Shown here one piece after another: positions 41,326-51,833 of a stretch of 64,000 nt of DNA. The stretch is taken from positions 62,001-126,000 of the forward strand of contig CACEKE010000003.1 of the NCBI GenBank assembly GCA_902560075.1, given 5' to 3'. The position numbers and the translations under genes are program-made. Source of the DNA: an uncultured Pelagibacteraceae bacterium (GTDB lineage Bacteria; Pseudomonadota; Alphaproteobacteria; Pelagibacterales; Pelagibacteraceae). The notes below the pieces were generated by a model. The model was not told the DNA's origin. It made no database searches and worked only from the letters and a program-made list of their open reading frames with translations. Every line of letters begins with the position of its first letter. Within the stretch, counting starts at the first letter, position 1.

Positions 41326-42398
41326 TATATTTTAACACCTGCGCCTTTTAAAAATTTAGCATTTTCATCTAACTGCCATCTTGGTCTTGCTTCCAAGTCG
41401 TGGCGATCGAAATTCTTTGATTTAAATTTTTCTAGACCTACCATTGCAATCATAGCTGCATTATCACCACATAAATCTAAACTTGGAAAAAATACATTAA
41501 AATTATTTTCATTACTTATTTCTTCAATTTTCTTTCTAATATTTTTGTTAGCAGCAACACCGCCAGCTACTACAAAATTTTTACTATAATTATTATTAAT
41601 TTTTAAATATTCATTAAATGCTACTTGTGTTTTTTTATAAATAATTCTTTCAATCGTATTTTGAAATGAGGCTGCTAGGTCATATTTTTCTTGTTCGGTT
41701 TTAATGGTACGGGATATTTTCAGAACTGCTGTTTTTAATCCTGCAAATGAAAAATTACATCCTCCTTTATTAATTATTGGCATCGGTAATTTAAATTTAT
41801 TTGGATTTCCTTTTTTGGCAAGAATTTCAATTTTTGGACCACCGGGAAATTCAATACCTAAAAGTTTAGCAGTCTTGTCAAATGCTTCTCCTAAAGCATC
41901 ATCAATTGTCGTCCCCAGTCTTTTGTAATCACCAAGCCCGTTAACACATAAAAATTGGGAATGTCCCCCTGAGATGAGCAATAACAAATAAGGATAATCT
42001 AATTTAGTTTGTAACTTTGGACTTAGCGCGTGTCCCTCTAAATGATTTACACCTATCAAAGGCTTATTTAAAGATAAAGACAAAGCTTTTGCAAAATTAA
42101 GACCTACAGACAAGCATACAATTAATCCAGGGCCAGCAGTAGCAGCTACTGCATCAATATCATTTAAACTTTTTTTACTTTTCATTAAAGCTTCTTTTAC
42201 AATTAGATCAATTTTTTCAACATGTGCTCTAGCTGCTAAATCTGGTACAACACCACCAAATTTTTTGTGAACATCAAATTGACTAGACACAATATTTGAG
42301 AGAATTTTTGGTATACCTGAACTATCATCTTGAATAATGGCTGCAGCTGTCTCGTCGCAACTTGTTTCTATTCCCATAATTAAAGCATTTTTTGACAT
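41325..42398 (-). CDS. tsaD: tRNA threonylcarbamoyladenosine biosynthesis protein TsaD
   Basis: IMGIETSCDETAAAI, GVNHLEGHALSP, LLISGGHSQFL, VAGGVAANKNIR. Confidence 0.98.
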   Translation of the reverse strand: MSKNALIMGIETSCDETAAAIIQDDSSGIPKILSNIVSSQFDVHKKFGGVVPDLAARAHVEKIDLIVKEALMKSKKSLNDIDAVAATAGPGLIVCLSVGLNFAKALSLSLNKPLIGVNHLEGHALSPKLQTKLDYPYLLLLISGGHSQFLCVNGLGDYKRLGTTIDDALGEAFDKTAKLLGIEFPGGPKIEILAKKGNPNKFKLPMPIINKGGCNFSFAGLKTAVLKISRTIKTEQEKYDLAASFQNTIERIIYKKTQVAFNEYLKINNNYSKNFVVAGGVAANKNIRKKIEEISNENNFNVFFPSLDLCGDNAAMIAMVGLEKFKSKNFDRHDLEARPRWQLDENAKFLKGAGVKI

Positions 42399-42455
42399 AA
42401 ATTTTTTTTCTTAAATTCAACGATTAAACTATAACAATGCAATATAAAGAAATTT

Positions 42456-43367
42456 ATGAAAAGAAATAAACTTTTTATTGGATCTAGAGCTAGTAAATTA
42501 GCACTAATCTATGCAAATAAAGTTAAAAATGAAATCTCAAAGCATTATAATAAAGAAATTATTATAAAAGATATAAATACCACAGGAGATAATAAGATTG
42601 ATATAAGATTAAGTGAATTAGGTGGAAAAGGTTTGTTTTCAAAAAATATTGAAAATGAACTTTTAAACAAAAATATTGATTTAGCTGTACATGCTCTTAA
42701 AGATCTTCCTTCTTTTGATACCGAAGGTTTGGTAACAAATTGTTTTTTAAAAAGAAATAATTCTAATGAGGTGATGATTAGCAACTCTAATAAAAAGTTG
42801 AATGATCTAGTTCCCGGATCTATTGTTGGCACATCTTCATTTCGTAGAGAATTTCAATTAAAAAGAATTAGAAAAGATTTAAACTTTAAACTCATTAGAG
42901 GTAATGTTGATACAAGAATAAGAAAATTAAAAAATGGTGAATATGATGCTATAATTCTTGCAAAGGCAGGTTTAAGTTCTTTAAATCTAGACAAAGAAAT
43001 AACTCAAGAGTTTTCCAATAACGACTTAATACCAAGTGCTGGACAAGGAACCATTGCAGTACAGTGTAGAAAAGATGATGTAGAGATAATAGAATTACTA
43101 AATAAAATTAACCATGAAAAAACAAGTATTTGTGTAAAAGCTGAAAGAGAAGTACTTAAAGTTTTGGATGGGGATTGTGAAACTGCAGTTGGCGCAACAT
43201 CAAAAATTGTTAATGATAAAATATATTTATCAGGTGAATTATTTTCAATTGATGGAAGTAGAAGATATTTTTATGAAACTAGTAAAAAGTTATCGGATTT
43301 TCATATGGCCGGCGAAGAGGTAGGAAAAAAACTTAAAGAAGAGTCTCAAGGGAATTATAAAAAATAA
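42456..43367 (+). CDS. hemC: Hydroxymethylbilane synthase (porphobilinogen deaminase)
   Basis: GSRASKLALIYA, AVHALKDLPS, LKVLDGDCETAVGA. Confidence 0.97.
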   Translation: MKRNKLFIGSRASKLALIYANKVKNEISKHYNKEIIIKDINTTGDNKIDIRLSELGGKGLFSKNIENELLNKNIDLAVHALKDLPSFDTEGLVTNCFLKRNNSNEVMISNSNKKLNDLVPGSIVGTSSFRREFQLKRIRKDLNFKLIRGNVDTRIRKLKNGEYDAIILAKAGLSSLNLDKEITQEFSNNDLIPSAGQGTIAVQCRKDDVEIIELLNKINHEKTSICVKAEREVLKVLDGDCETAVGATSKIVNDKIYLSGELFSIDGSRRYFYETSKKLSDFHMAGEEVGKKLKEESQGNYKK

Positions 43368-44066
43368 ATGCACATAATGTTAACAAGACCCTTGGAGGAC
43401 TCGAAGGAATTAATAATTAAATTTAAATCATTGGGTTATGATGTGTCTCATTTACCAGTAATTAAAATAATAAAACAAGAAATAAAAAATATAGATTTAC
43501 TTGAATTTGCTGGGATAATATTTACTAGTGCAAATTCTGTTAAATTTCTTGATACAAAAAAACTTAACAAATCTATATATTGTTTTTGCGTAGGGTCGGC
43601 TACAGAAAAAGAGGCCTTAAACAAGGGTTTCCAAAATGTTTATGCGGCTGATGGCAATGTCAATAATCTTAAAGAAATCATAATTCAAAATTACAATAAA
43701 AAAAAAGGTAAGTTACTTTATGTAAGTGGAGAATTAATAACTACAAATCTTCACAAACAATTGATAGATGAAGATTATCAAGTTGAAAGAATTGTAAATT
43801 ATAACGTAGAGCACATTACTGAATTAGACCTAAAATTCATTGATCAGTTAAAAAAAAATATGCCCAATATCATATATGTGTACTCTCAAAATAGTGCAAA
43901 AAGCTTGCTCAAAATTATTAAAAAATATGAACTTATTGACTATTGGATGAATACTAACTTAATGTGTTTAGGTGAAAAAACATCTTCAGTTTTAAATGAA
44001 ATAAAATGGAAAAAAATATTTTTATTTAATCCTGGAGAGGAAGAATTTTTACTATATAAAATTTAA
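43368..44066 (+). CDS. hemD: Uroporphyrinogen-III synthase
   Basis: MLTRPLEDSKELIIKFKSLGYDVSHLPVIKI, FTSANSVKF; follows hemC. Confidence 0.9.
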   Translation: MHIMLTRPLEDSKELIIKFKSLGYDVSHLPVIKIIKQEIKNIDLLEFAGIIFTSANSVKFLDTKKLNKSIYCFCVGSATEKEALNKGFQNVYAADGNVNNLKEIIIQNYNKKKGKLLYVSGELITTNLHKQLIDEDYQVERIVNYNVEHITELDLKFIDQLKKNMPNIIYVYSQNSAKSLLKIIKKYELIDYWMNTNLMCLGEKTSSVLNEIKWKKIFLFNPGEEEFLLYKI

Positions 44067-44068
44067 TT

Positions 44069-45154
44069 ATGGAAATTTTTGAGAATTTTAAAGAACTGTT
44101 TTTATCTGTTTGGAACAAAGGAATAATTGGTGTCGACTTTGTGCAAATCTTAATAGGTCTTGGGATATTTTTTATTTTTTTAGTATTTAGAGGTTTAATA
44201 AGTAAGTTGATAATCAGAAAGCTTGAGATCATTTCAAAAAGAACAACCAACAAATTAGATGACACTTTTGTAAAAGCTATGGATGGTCCTGCAAAGTTTT
44301 TGCCAATAGTTCTTGGTTTCTTTTTTGCTAGTTATTACATCACCTTCGCAGAGGATACCAGATCATTTGTAGATAATGTAAACAGAACCTTGATTACAAT
44401 ATTATTATTTTGGACAATCCATCAAATTATAGAACCAATTTCTTATGTTTTAAGTGGTCTAGATAGACTCCTTACAAGAGAGCTAATAGGCTGGATTATT
44501 AAATCACTAAAAATTTTAATTTTTATTTTAGGAGCTGCAGCAGTACTTGAATTGTGGGGTATTAAGATTGGTCCAATTATTGCAGGTCTTGGTTTATTTG
44601 GAGTAGCAGTAGCACTTGGTGCTCAAGACTTATTTAAAAACCTTATTTCCGGGATATTAGTTTTAGTTGAAAAGAGGTTTAAAATTGGAGATTGGATTAT
44701 TGTAGAAGGAATTATAGAGGGAATAGTTGAAAGAATTGGTTTTAGGTCAACAGTAATTAGAAAGTTTGATAAATCTTTGGCAATAATTCCAAATTTTCAG
44801 TTTGCTGAAAATGCTGTGATTAATGTAAGTCAAAAAACAAATTGGTTAATTAGTTGGACTATAACACTTCAGTACGATTCAACAATTGAACAGTTAAAAA
44901 AAATAAGGGATAAAATTGAGGACTATATAAACAATCATGAAGATTTTAATACTTCAATAGGAGTGTCTGTAAGAGTCGATAAATTTGCAGATAGTTCAAT
45001 TGACATGTATGTAAGATGTTTTACTAAAACAAATAGATGGAGTGAATACCTTAAAGTTAAAGAAAGATTAGCACTCTCAATAAAAGAAATTGTAGAGGGA
45101 CAAAAAGCTTCTTTTGCTTTCCCAAGTCAATCAATTTATGTCGAGAAAAAATGA
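44069..45154 (+). CDS. MscS-family mechanosensitive ion channel
   Basis: IIAGLGLFGVAVALGAQDLFKNLISGILVLVEKRFKIGDWI. Confidence 0.95.
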   Translation: MEIFENFKELFLSVWNKGIIGVDFVQILIGLGIFFIFLVFRGLISKLIIRKLEIISKRTTNKLDDTFVKAMDGPAKFLPIVLGFFFASYYITFAEDTRSFVDNVNRTLITILLFWTIHQIIEPISYVLSGLDRLLTRELIGWIIKSLKILIFILGAAAVLELWGIKIGPIIAGLGLFGVAVALGAQDLFKNLISGILVLVEKRFKIGDWIIVEGIIEGIVERIGFRSTVIRKFDKSLAIIPNFQFAENAVINVSQKTNWLISWTITLQYDSTIEQLKKIRDKIEDYINNHEDFNTSIGVSVRVDKFADSSIDMYVRCFTKTNRWSEYLKVKERLALSIKEIVEGQKASFAFPSQSIYVEKK

Positions 45155-45441
45155 TTGCAATATTTTACTTAACACTTCAAATAATTAAACTTTATAGCTA
45201 CGTAGTAATTGCAAATGTTGTTATAAGTTGGTTAGTTGCTTTTAATATTTTGAATACTTCAAATAGAATTGTATATTCAATTTTGGAATTTACTTATCGT
45301 TTAACAGATCCTATTTTAAATAAAATTCGAAGTTTTTTACCAAACCTGGGTGCATTTGACATCTCTCCAATTATACTTCTATTGTTGCTATGGTTTATAG
45401 AAATGTGTATGAAGATTTACGTTGCACCAATGATTTTTTAA
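45151..45441 (+). CDS. YggT family protein
   Basis: YSVVIANVVISWL-type helix, RLTDPILNKIRSFLPNLGAFDISPIILLL. Confidence 0.9.
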   Translation: MIAIFYLTLQIIKLYSYVVIANVVISWLVAFNILNTSNRIVYSILEFTYRLTDPILNKIRSFLPNLGAFDISPIILLLLLWFIEMCMKIYVAPMIF

Positions 45442-45447
45442 ATACCT

Positions 45448-46293
45448 ATGATATTAATTGATGGAAAAAAAGCTGCTGCCGAACTAAGAAATGAACTCAA
45501 AAAAGAGGTAGCAGAACTTAAATCTAAATATAATAAAGTTCCTGGACTGACTGTAATATTAATTGGTGATCTAACACCTAGTCAAATTTATGTTCGTAAT
45601 AAAGAAAAATCTGCAGTTGAAGTTGGTTTAAAATCAGATGTAATTAAATACCCAGATACAGTTGATGAAAAAACAGTTCTGGAAAAAATTACTGAGCTTA
45701 ATAAAGACGATACTGTATCAGGAATTTTAGTTCAACTACCTCTTCCTAAACACATAGATAAACAAAAAGTTATAGAAACAATTCATCCTAGTAAGGATGT
45801 GGATGGTTTTCATCCCATGAATGTAGGAAATTTATCATCTGGTTATGATAGTTCAGTTCCTTGTACACCGTTAGGGTGTTATTTGCTTATAAAAAAAATT
45901 GAGCCAAACCTAAATGGTAAGAAGGCCGTGATTGTTGGTCGATCTAATTTAAATGGAAAACCAATGACGCAACTACTACTAAAAGAAAATTGCACAGTAA
46001 CTATCACTCATTCAAAAACTACAGATTTAAAAGCCGAATGTCTTGAAGCAGATATAATTGTTGCTGCTGTGGGTATACCAGAGTTAGTCAAAGGAGATTG
46101 GGTAAAAAAAGGAGCAATTGTAATTGATGTTGGAATTAATAAAACAGATAAGGGTATAGTTGGTGATGTAGACTTTGATCAAGTTTCAAAAGTTGCAAGC
46201 GCTTTAACTCCTGTACCTGGCGGTGTTGGTCCAATGACAATTGCATGTTTATTAAAAAATACTGTTGAGTGCTTTAAAAGGTCACAAAAATAA
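45448..46293 (+). CDS. folD: Methylenetetrahydrofolate dehydrogenase/cyclohydrolase
   Basis: GILVQLPLPKHID, KDVDGFHPMNVG, TPVPGGVGPMTIACLL. Confidence 0.97.
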   Translation: MILIDGKKAAAELRNELKKEVAELKSKYNKVPGLTVILIGDLTPSQIYVRNKEKSAVEVGLKSDVIKYPDTVDEKTVLEKITELNKDDTVSGILVQLPLPKHIDKQKVIETIHPSKDVDGFHPMNVGNLSSGYDSSVPCTPLGCYLLIKKIEPNLNGKKAVIVGRSNLNGKPMTQLLLKENCTVTITHSKTTDLKAECLEADIIVAAVGIPELVKGDWVKKGAIVIDVGINKTDKGIVGDVDFDQVSKVASALTPVPGGVGPMTIACLLKNTVECFKRSQK

Positions 46294-46301
46294 AATAATA
46301 T

Positions 46302-48839
46302 TTATTGATTTCTTATAAGTGGATAAACCTTAGGACTTAAATATTTATAATTTGTGGACATTATTAAAATTAAAGTAATTGCCCCAATGCCTAAACCAAT
46401 ATTTATAATCAATTTTAAATTTAGTCCCCATGTTAGATTAAAAATATCTTCTATTACATAATAAGACCCAATAATTGCAAATATAATTGCTATTAGAATT
46501 ATTGAGGAGAAGACTAATAAAAATTCAATAATAACAGAAATTATCACTTCTTTTCTTGAAAAACCTAATATTTTAAAAATTAAATTTTGAAACTCTTTAG
46601 TTTTTCCTTGAACAATTACAGCACTAGAAATTACAATTAAACCAATAATTATTGTGATTGAAGAAATTAATATTACTGCAACAAATACTTTATTTAATAC
46701 ATTTGTTACTTTTGATAAGTAATCTTTTATTTTAATTATCGATAAACTTGGTAACGCTTTTAATAATTTTGTCTCTTCAAATTTATTTTGATTTGAAAAC
46801 TTAGCAGTAGCCAAATATTCATGAGGTATATTGCTTGCAAATTGTGGATTAAATAACATTGCAAAGTTTATTGACAGGTCACGGTAGTCAACAGCTCTAA
46901 AATTTTTGACTTCACCCTCTATCTTTTTTCCATAAATGTTAAGAGTAAAAATATCTCCCAATTTTACATTAAAATCTCTGGCTACTTGAGCATCTAAAGA
47001 TATTTGCAATTTATTTGGCTGAGTCAAATCCCACCAAACACCCTCAGTTAGAGGATTATCCACTGGAATTTCATCAGCCCATGACGATCTTCTCTCACTT
47101 TCAATGACCCAATAGCTGTTATTTTGAGGTGATATATAAGTTTTCGGATCAATACCATTAATTTTCTCTAATGCATGAGAGACGATTGGAACGACCTCAA
47201 TATTAGCGTTATTATCCATTTGTTTAATTTTTCTTAAAAAAGTTTCACGTTCATTATTTTGTATACCAATGAAGAAAAAATCTGGGGCAATTTCGGGTAT
47301 AGACTTAGAAACTTCTCGTTTAAAATTTTCTCCCACCAATGCTAAAGTAAATAGTAATGTTACACCTAACCCTAATGACATAATTGTTATTGGGGTAATA
47401 CCTTTAGATTGGGTAATATTTTTTATACTGACTTTAAAAGAAATATTAGGATGATTTTTAAATTTATTTAAAAATAATATTATTACTTTAGATAATAAAA
47501 AAAATATAAACAAACAAATAAAAAAAGCACCAAAATATGCCAGACTAATAATAGGTTTGTCAGAGCCAAATATAAAAATCGAAATTAGTATTGATAAAAA
47601 TATTAAGCTTATAGCAGATGACTTTTTTGTATATTTAAATTTTAAACTTTGGAATACATTTCTAAATAAACTTGATGCTTTTACTTTTTCTATGGCATTT
47701 ATTGTTGGTATAGAAAAAATGGCAAGCACTAGTAGTCCTACCAAAAAAATTCTTGTAAAATTTAAAAATGAAAAGATAGGTTCGATATTTAGACCAAGAT
47801 TTTCACTTAAATAAAAACCGACAATAGGAACTAAAAAAAAACTAGATACATATGCACATATGCAAACAACAATAAGTAAAATAAATAATTGAACATAATA
47901 AATAGATTTAATAATACTCGAACTAAATCCTAATGCTTTTTTGACAGCTATCGACATATTATTCTTGTTTACAAATGACAGCAAAGTATTTGAAATCCCA
48001 ATACCTGCTATTAGCATTGCGCTAATTGATACGAGAGACAAGAATTGGGAAAAGTTATTTATAACCCTTTTTAGCCCACTTGCTGAGTTTTCTGGGTATC
48101 TGATTTGAACTTTATCATCTTTTTTAAAAATTTTAATTATATTGTCTCTTGTTGTTTTTATATTATCGTTTTGTTTAAATTTAACTTTATATTCGTAATT
48201 TAAAAAACTGCCTAGATTATTTAATTTTAAAAGATTTAAAGTTTGTTTTCCTGCAATAGCAAAATCTCCAAATGCCACAAAGCCACTAACATCTGGTACA
48301 GATTTTATAATTCCTATGACAGTGAATATTTGATCCTGAATTTTTATTTTTTCATTTAAGTTTAAATTTAAACTATAAAAAATATTTTCATTTACTAATA
48401 TTGTATTTTTTTCTTTGTGGATCCTAGATAAAGCTCCTTTAGGCTCATGACTAACATCTCCATATAATGGGTATTTGTTGTCAACAGTTTTAACTCTTAC
48501 AAATAAAGTTTTATTTTTTTCATTTCTCGTGGTCGAAATCATTGTACTGAATTCAACCATTTCAGAAACAATTGCGAAGTCCTTAACTTTATTTATTAAA
48601 TTTAAATCACCTTGAAATCTGTTGTAATCTAACTCAAGATCCCCTCCTAGCAACTCCCTTGCATTATCTCTTAATTCCTTTTTCAAACTATCTTCGATAG
48701 TTAAAATTACACTAAGAATAAAAAGACTAATAAATAATGTTAGGACAATGCTTTTAATTTTAAAACAATTTCTACTTAAATCTTTTATTGAATATTTAAA
48801 TATTAATTTTAAGTCTGAACTTTTAGGAAATTTTACCAT
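46302..48839 (-). CDS. ABC transporter permease, FtsX/YbbP-like with two FtsX domains
   Basis: ~10 predicted TM segments, two FtsX-like blocks; overlaps the upstream ATPase gene. Confidence 0.85.
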   Translation of the reverse strand: MVKFPKSSDLKLIFKYSIKDLSRNCFKIKSIVLTLFISLFILSVILTIEDSLKKELRDNARELLGGDLELDYNRFQGDLNLINKVKDFAIVSEMVEFSTMISTTRNEKNKTLFVRVKTVDNKYPLYGDVSHEPKGALSRIHKEKNTILVNENIFYSLNLNLNEKIKIQDQIFTVIGIIKSVPDVSGFVAFGDFAIAGKQTLNLLKLNNLGSFLNYEYKVKFKQNDNIKTTRDNIIKIFKKDDKVQIRYPENSASGLKRVINNFSQFLSLVSISAMLIAGIGISNTLLSFVNKNNMSIAVKKALGFSSSIIKSIYYVQLFILLIVVCICAYVSSFFLVPIVGFYLSENLGLNIEPIFSFLNFTRIFLVGLLVLAIFSIPTINAIEKVKASSLFRNVFQSLKFKYTKKSSAISLIFLSILISIFIFGSDKPIISLAYFGAFFICLFIFFLLSKVIILFLNKFKNHPNISFKVSIKNITQSKGITPITIMSLGLGVTLLFTLALVGENFKREVSKSIPEIAPDFFFIGIQNNERETFLRKIKQMDNNANIEVVPIVSHALEKINGIDPKTYISPQNNSYWVIESERRSSWADEIPVDNPLTEGVWWDLTQPNKLQISLDAQVARDFNVKLGDIFTLNIYGKKIEGEVKNFRAVDYRDLSINFAMLFNPQFASNIPHEYLATAKFSNQNKFEETKLLKALPSLSIIKIKDYLSKVTNVLNKVFVAVILISSITIIIGLIVISSAVIVQGKTKEFQNLIFKILGFSRKEVIISVIIEFLLVFSSIILIAIIFAIIGSYYVIEDIFNLTWGLNLKLIINIGLGIGAITLILIMSTNYKYLSPKVYPLIRNQ

Positions 48840-49488
48840 CTATAATTTTGATTTTTCTTTTTGATTTATTTGCAAGTTTATGATCGTGTGTTACCATAAT
48901 TAAAGATGATCCTTCCTCTGCTACATAATTAAATAGTATTTTTGATATCATCAGAGAATTTTCACTATCTAAGTTGCCAGTAGGCTCGTCAGCTAAAATT
49001 AATTCTGGTTTCATAGCTATTGCCCTTGCAATGGCAACTCTTTGCTGTTCCCCCCCTGACAATTGACTTGGCAGGTTGTTAAATCTATTTTTTAATCCAA
49101 ATCTGTATAATAATTCTTTAGCTTGACTGTTAGGGTTTCTGAACTTATTTAATTCTAAAGTTAATGCTACATTTTCTAAAGCAGAATAATTAGGTATTAA
49201 ATAAAAAGATTGAAATACTATTCCTATATTTTTTCTTCTAATTTCTGAGATTTTATCCTCTGATAAATTCGTAAAATCATTATTATTAAAATATATTTTC
49301 CCAGAAGTGGCTTTTTCTAATCCACCTATAAGCATTATCAAACTTGTCTTTCCTGATCCGCTCTCCCCTACAATTGATATAGTTTCTTTTTTTTTAACAG
49401 TTAGGTTAATATTGTTTAAAACTTTTAAATTCTTTTTATCATTTTGATATTTAAGGTTAACATTTTGTAATTTAAGAAGTGTAGTCAT
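48823..49488 (-). CDS. ABC transporter ATP-binding protein (LolD/YbbA-like)
   Basis: [10 protein letters not shown] Walker [17 protein letters not shown] signature; ATG at 49488 ([14 protein letters not shown]) preferred. Confidence 0.92.
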   Translation of the reverse strand: MTTLLKLQNVNLKYQNDKKNLKVLNNINLTVKKKETISIVGESGSGKTSLIMLIGGLEKATSGKIYFNNNDFTNLSEDKISEIRRKNIGIVFQSFYLIPNYSALENVALTLELNKFRNPNSQAKELLYRFGLKNRFNNLPSQLSGGEQQRVAIARAIAMKPELILADEPTGNLDSENSLMISKILFNYVAEEGSSLIMVTHDHKLANKSKRKIKIIDGKIS

Positions 49489-50095
49489 GAATAAAATATT
49501 TTTTATTAAAATAATATTGCTCTGTCTAGTAAGCATAAAAGTCTATGCAAAAGAAAAAATCTTACTTTTTGGGGATAGTATAATGGCTGGATATGGCCTA
49601 CCAGCCGAATATCATTTATCAACCGTTTTAGAAAATGATTTAACTTCTGAAGGTTATAATTTTGAAGTTATTAATGGCAGTGTATCTGGTAGTACTTCAG
49701 CAAATGGATTGAACCGTGCAGAATGGAGTTTATCTGATTCTGATATAAGTTTAATAATACTATGCCTTGGAGCAAATGATATGCTTAGAGGAATAAATCC
49801 AGATGAGACAAGAACAAACTTAGAAAAAATAATACAAATTGCCAATAAAAAAAAAATTAAAATCATTTTAGCAGGAATGTTAGCTCCAAATTCACATGGT
49901 AAAATCTATAAAAAAAAATTTGACAATGTTTATCCTCATTTATCAGAAAAATATAATTTACCATTAATACCTTTCTTATTAAAAGACGTAGCATTGAAAC
50001 CTGATTTAAATTTAAATGATGGGATTCATCCAAATAAAAAAGGTACGATAATTATAAGCAACACAATAAAAAATAAAATTTTAGAAAACATATAA
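49487..50095 (+). CDS. tesA: SGNH arylesterase/lysophospholipase (TesA-like)
   Basis: Signal peptide then ILLFGDSIMAGYGLP, LGANDMLRGI, DGIHPNKKG. Confidence 0.93.
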   Translation: MNKIFFIKIILLCLVSIKVYAKEKILLFGDSIMAGYGLPAEYHLSTVLENDLTSEGYNFEVINGSVSGSTSANGLNRAEWSLSDSDISLIILCLGANDMLRGINPDETRTNLEKIIQIANKKKIKIILAGMLAPNSHGKIYKKKFDNVYPHLSEKYNLPLIPFLLKDVALKPDLNLNDGIHPNKKGTIIISNTIKNKILENI

Positions 50096-50111
50096 ATATT
50101 AATTTAAAAAT

Positions 50112-51104
50112 ATGATAAAAAAATATCACCATTTAAAAGATGGAAGCTTCAGAAATCCAGAGGGATCTCCAGTAAGAGATATGAAGTTCAATTGGAGTTA
50201 CAGAATATTTAATCAAGAAAAAAAAAAATTAGATATGAACATTCCTAATGAACACGTAATTTCCAAGGATACGGTGATTAAATCACTTAAAGAAAATGAA
50301 AACAGTGATTACATTTTTTGGATTGGCCATGCTACTTTTTTAATCAAATTGGGAAATACAACCATTATAACTGATCCAGTTTTTGAGAAAAATATGGGAC
50401 CTTTAATTTTTGGTCCTAAAAGATACGTAGATCCAGCTATTGAATTAGATGAATTACCTAAAATTGATTTGTTTCTTTTGACACACAACCATTATGATCA
50501 TCTTAGTACTAGAACTATACAAAGATTCCCTTACAAGAAAGCTAAAGTTGCTACTGCTTTACAGCTCGGAAAATATTTTACTAAAAATGGATTTAACGAT
50601 GTGACTGAATTGGATTGGTATGACCAAATAAAAGTTAATGATTTAAAAATAACATTTGTGCCTGCAGTTCATTGGTCAAAAAGAAGTCTTTGGGACACTA
50701 ATAAAACTTTATGGGGTAGTTTTTTAATTGAGTATAATGGAAAAAAATTTTTCTTCGCATGTGATACTGGTTATGGTGGAATTTATAAAGATCTAGGTAA
50801 AAAATACGGTCCTATTGATCTAACCTTTATCAATATCGGAGCTTATAATTTTTATCCAATGGCGCCAAAAAAAGACAAATCTATTTATCATACAAATCCA
50901 GAAGAAGCTCTTAATATTGGACAAGATTTAAAAAGTAAAAAAGTTTTAGGAATGCACTGGGGTACAGTAGTACTCTCGTTAGAGCCTATTATGGAGCCAG
51001 GCGTGAGATTTAAAAATTCTTCAAATCAATATGGATATCATCCTGATGATGCGATAACATTTAAGATTGGTCAGTTAGAGACTTTAGATAATATCTTAAG
51101 CTAA
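50112..51104 (+). CDS. MBL-fold metallohydrolase (NAPE-PLD/UlaG-like)
   Basis: IGHATFLIKLGNTTIITDPVF, LTHNHYDHLS, HWGTVVLSLEP. Confidence 0.92.
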   Translation: MIKKYHHLKDGSFRNPEGSPVRDMKFNWSYRIFNQEKKKLDMNIPNEHVISKDTVIKSLKENENSDYIFWIGHATFLIKLGNTTIITDPVFEKNMGPLIFGPKRYVDPAIELDELPKIDLFLLTHNHYDHLSTRTIQRFPYKKAKVATALQLGKYFTKNGFNDVTELDWYDQIKVNDLKITFVPAVHWSKRSLWDTNKTLWGSFLIEYNGKKFFFACDTGYGGIYKDLGKKYGPIDLTFINIGAYNFYPMAPKKDKSIYHTNPEEALNIGQDLKSKKVLGMHWGTVVLSLEPIMEPGVRFKNSSNQYGYHPDDAITFKIGQLETLDNILS

Positions 51105-51806
51105 TCTTGATCGGCCACCATCTACTGCAATTACTTGACCAGTAATCCATGAACTATCTTCAGAAATTAAGAATTTAGCAAGTGAAGCAGAGTCTTGCCC
51201 TTCACCAATCCTTTTTAAAGGATGTGCTTTTGCTATTCCATCTGCGATTGCAGAATTTTTTAACATCGGTTGAGCAATTTTAGATTTTGTTAAACTTGGA
51301 GCAATACAATTTACCCTTATATTTGGAGCAAACTCTGCTGCTAGACTAATTGCAAGCCCTTCAACAGCTGCTTTTGCTGATGCTATAATAGAATGGTTTG
51401 TAAAACCTCGATGAACAGCCGCAGTGGAAAAAAGAACTATTGATCCTTTATTCTTTCTAAGACTATCTTGAAAACCTTTTATAGCCTCAACTGCAGAATA
51501 AAGATTTAGTTTCATGCATTTATTGAAGTCTTCTTCTTTTGTCATTCTAACAGGTTTTAAATCTATAGATCCTATGCAATAAGCAATTCCTTTTGCCTCT
51601 GGTACATCGGACTTAACCTTCTCCATAAATCCATCCTGCAGAACATCAGCTACAGTAAAAGTACAACCCAATTTTTCTGCGATCGGTTTAACCTCATCTT
51701 CATTTCTAGCAACTAAATGAATTTCAGCTTTATCATTTGCAAGCTTCTCTGCAAGACTAGAGCCGATAGAACCTGTCGCACCAAAAATAATATATTTTCC
51801 TGACAT
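51096..51806 (-). CDS. Short-chain dehydrogenase/reductase
   Basis: IIFGATGSIGSSLAEKLA, S..A..K-type catalytic region, GQVIAVDGGRS. Confidence 0.93.
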   Translation of the reverse strand: MSGKYIIFGATGSIGSSLAEKLANDKAEIHLVARNEDEVKPIAEKLGCTFTVADVLQDGFMEKVKSDVPEAKGIAYCIGSIDLKPVRMTKEEDFNKCMKLNLYSAVEAIKGFQDSLRKNKGSIVLFSTAAVHRGFTNHSIIASAKAAVEGLAISLAAEFAPNIRVNCIAPSLTKSKIAQPMLKNSAIADGIAKAHPLKRIGEGQDSASLAKFLISEDSSWITGQVIAVDGGRSRLA

Positions 51807-51833
51807 AAATTTTTTTTTAGTTATATTAACATT

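Noticed and set aside
47240-47260. GTTTCACGTTCATTA as an extra parS half-site
   Set aside because: Only one arm matches; palindrome broken; within an ABC permease gene far from parAB.
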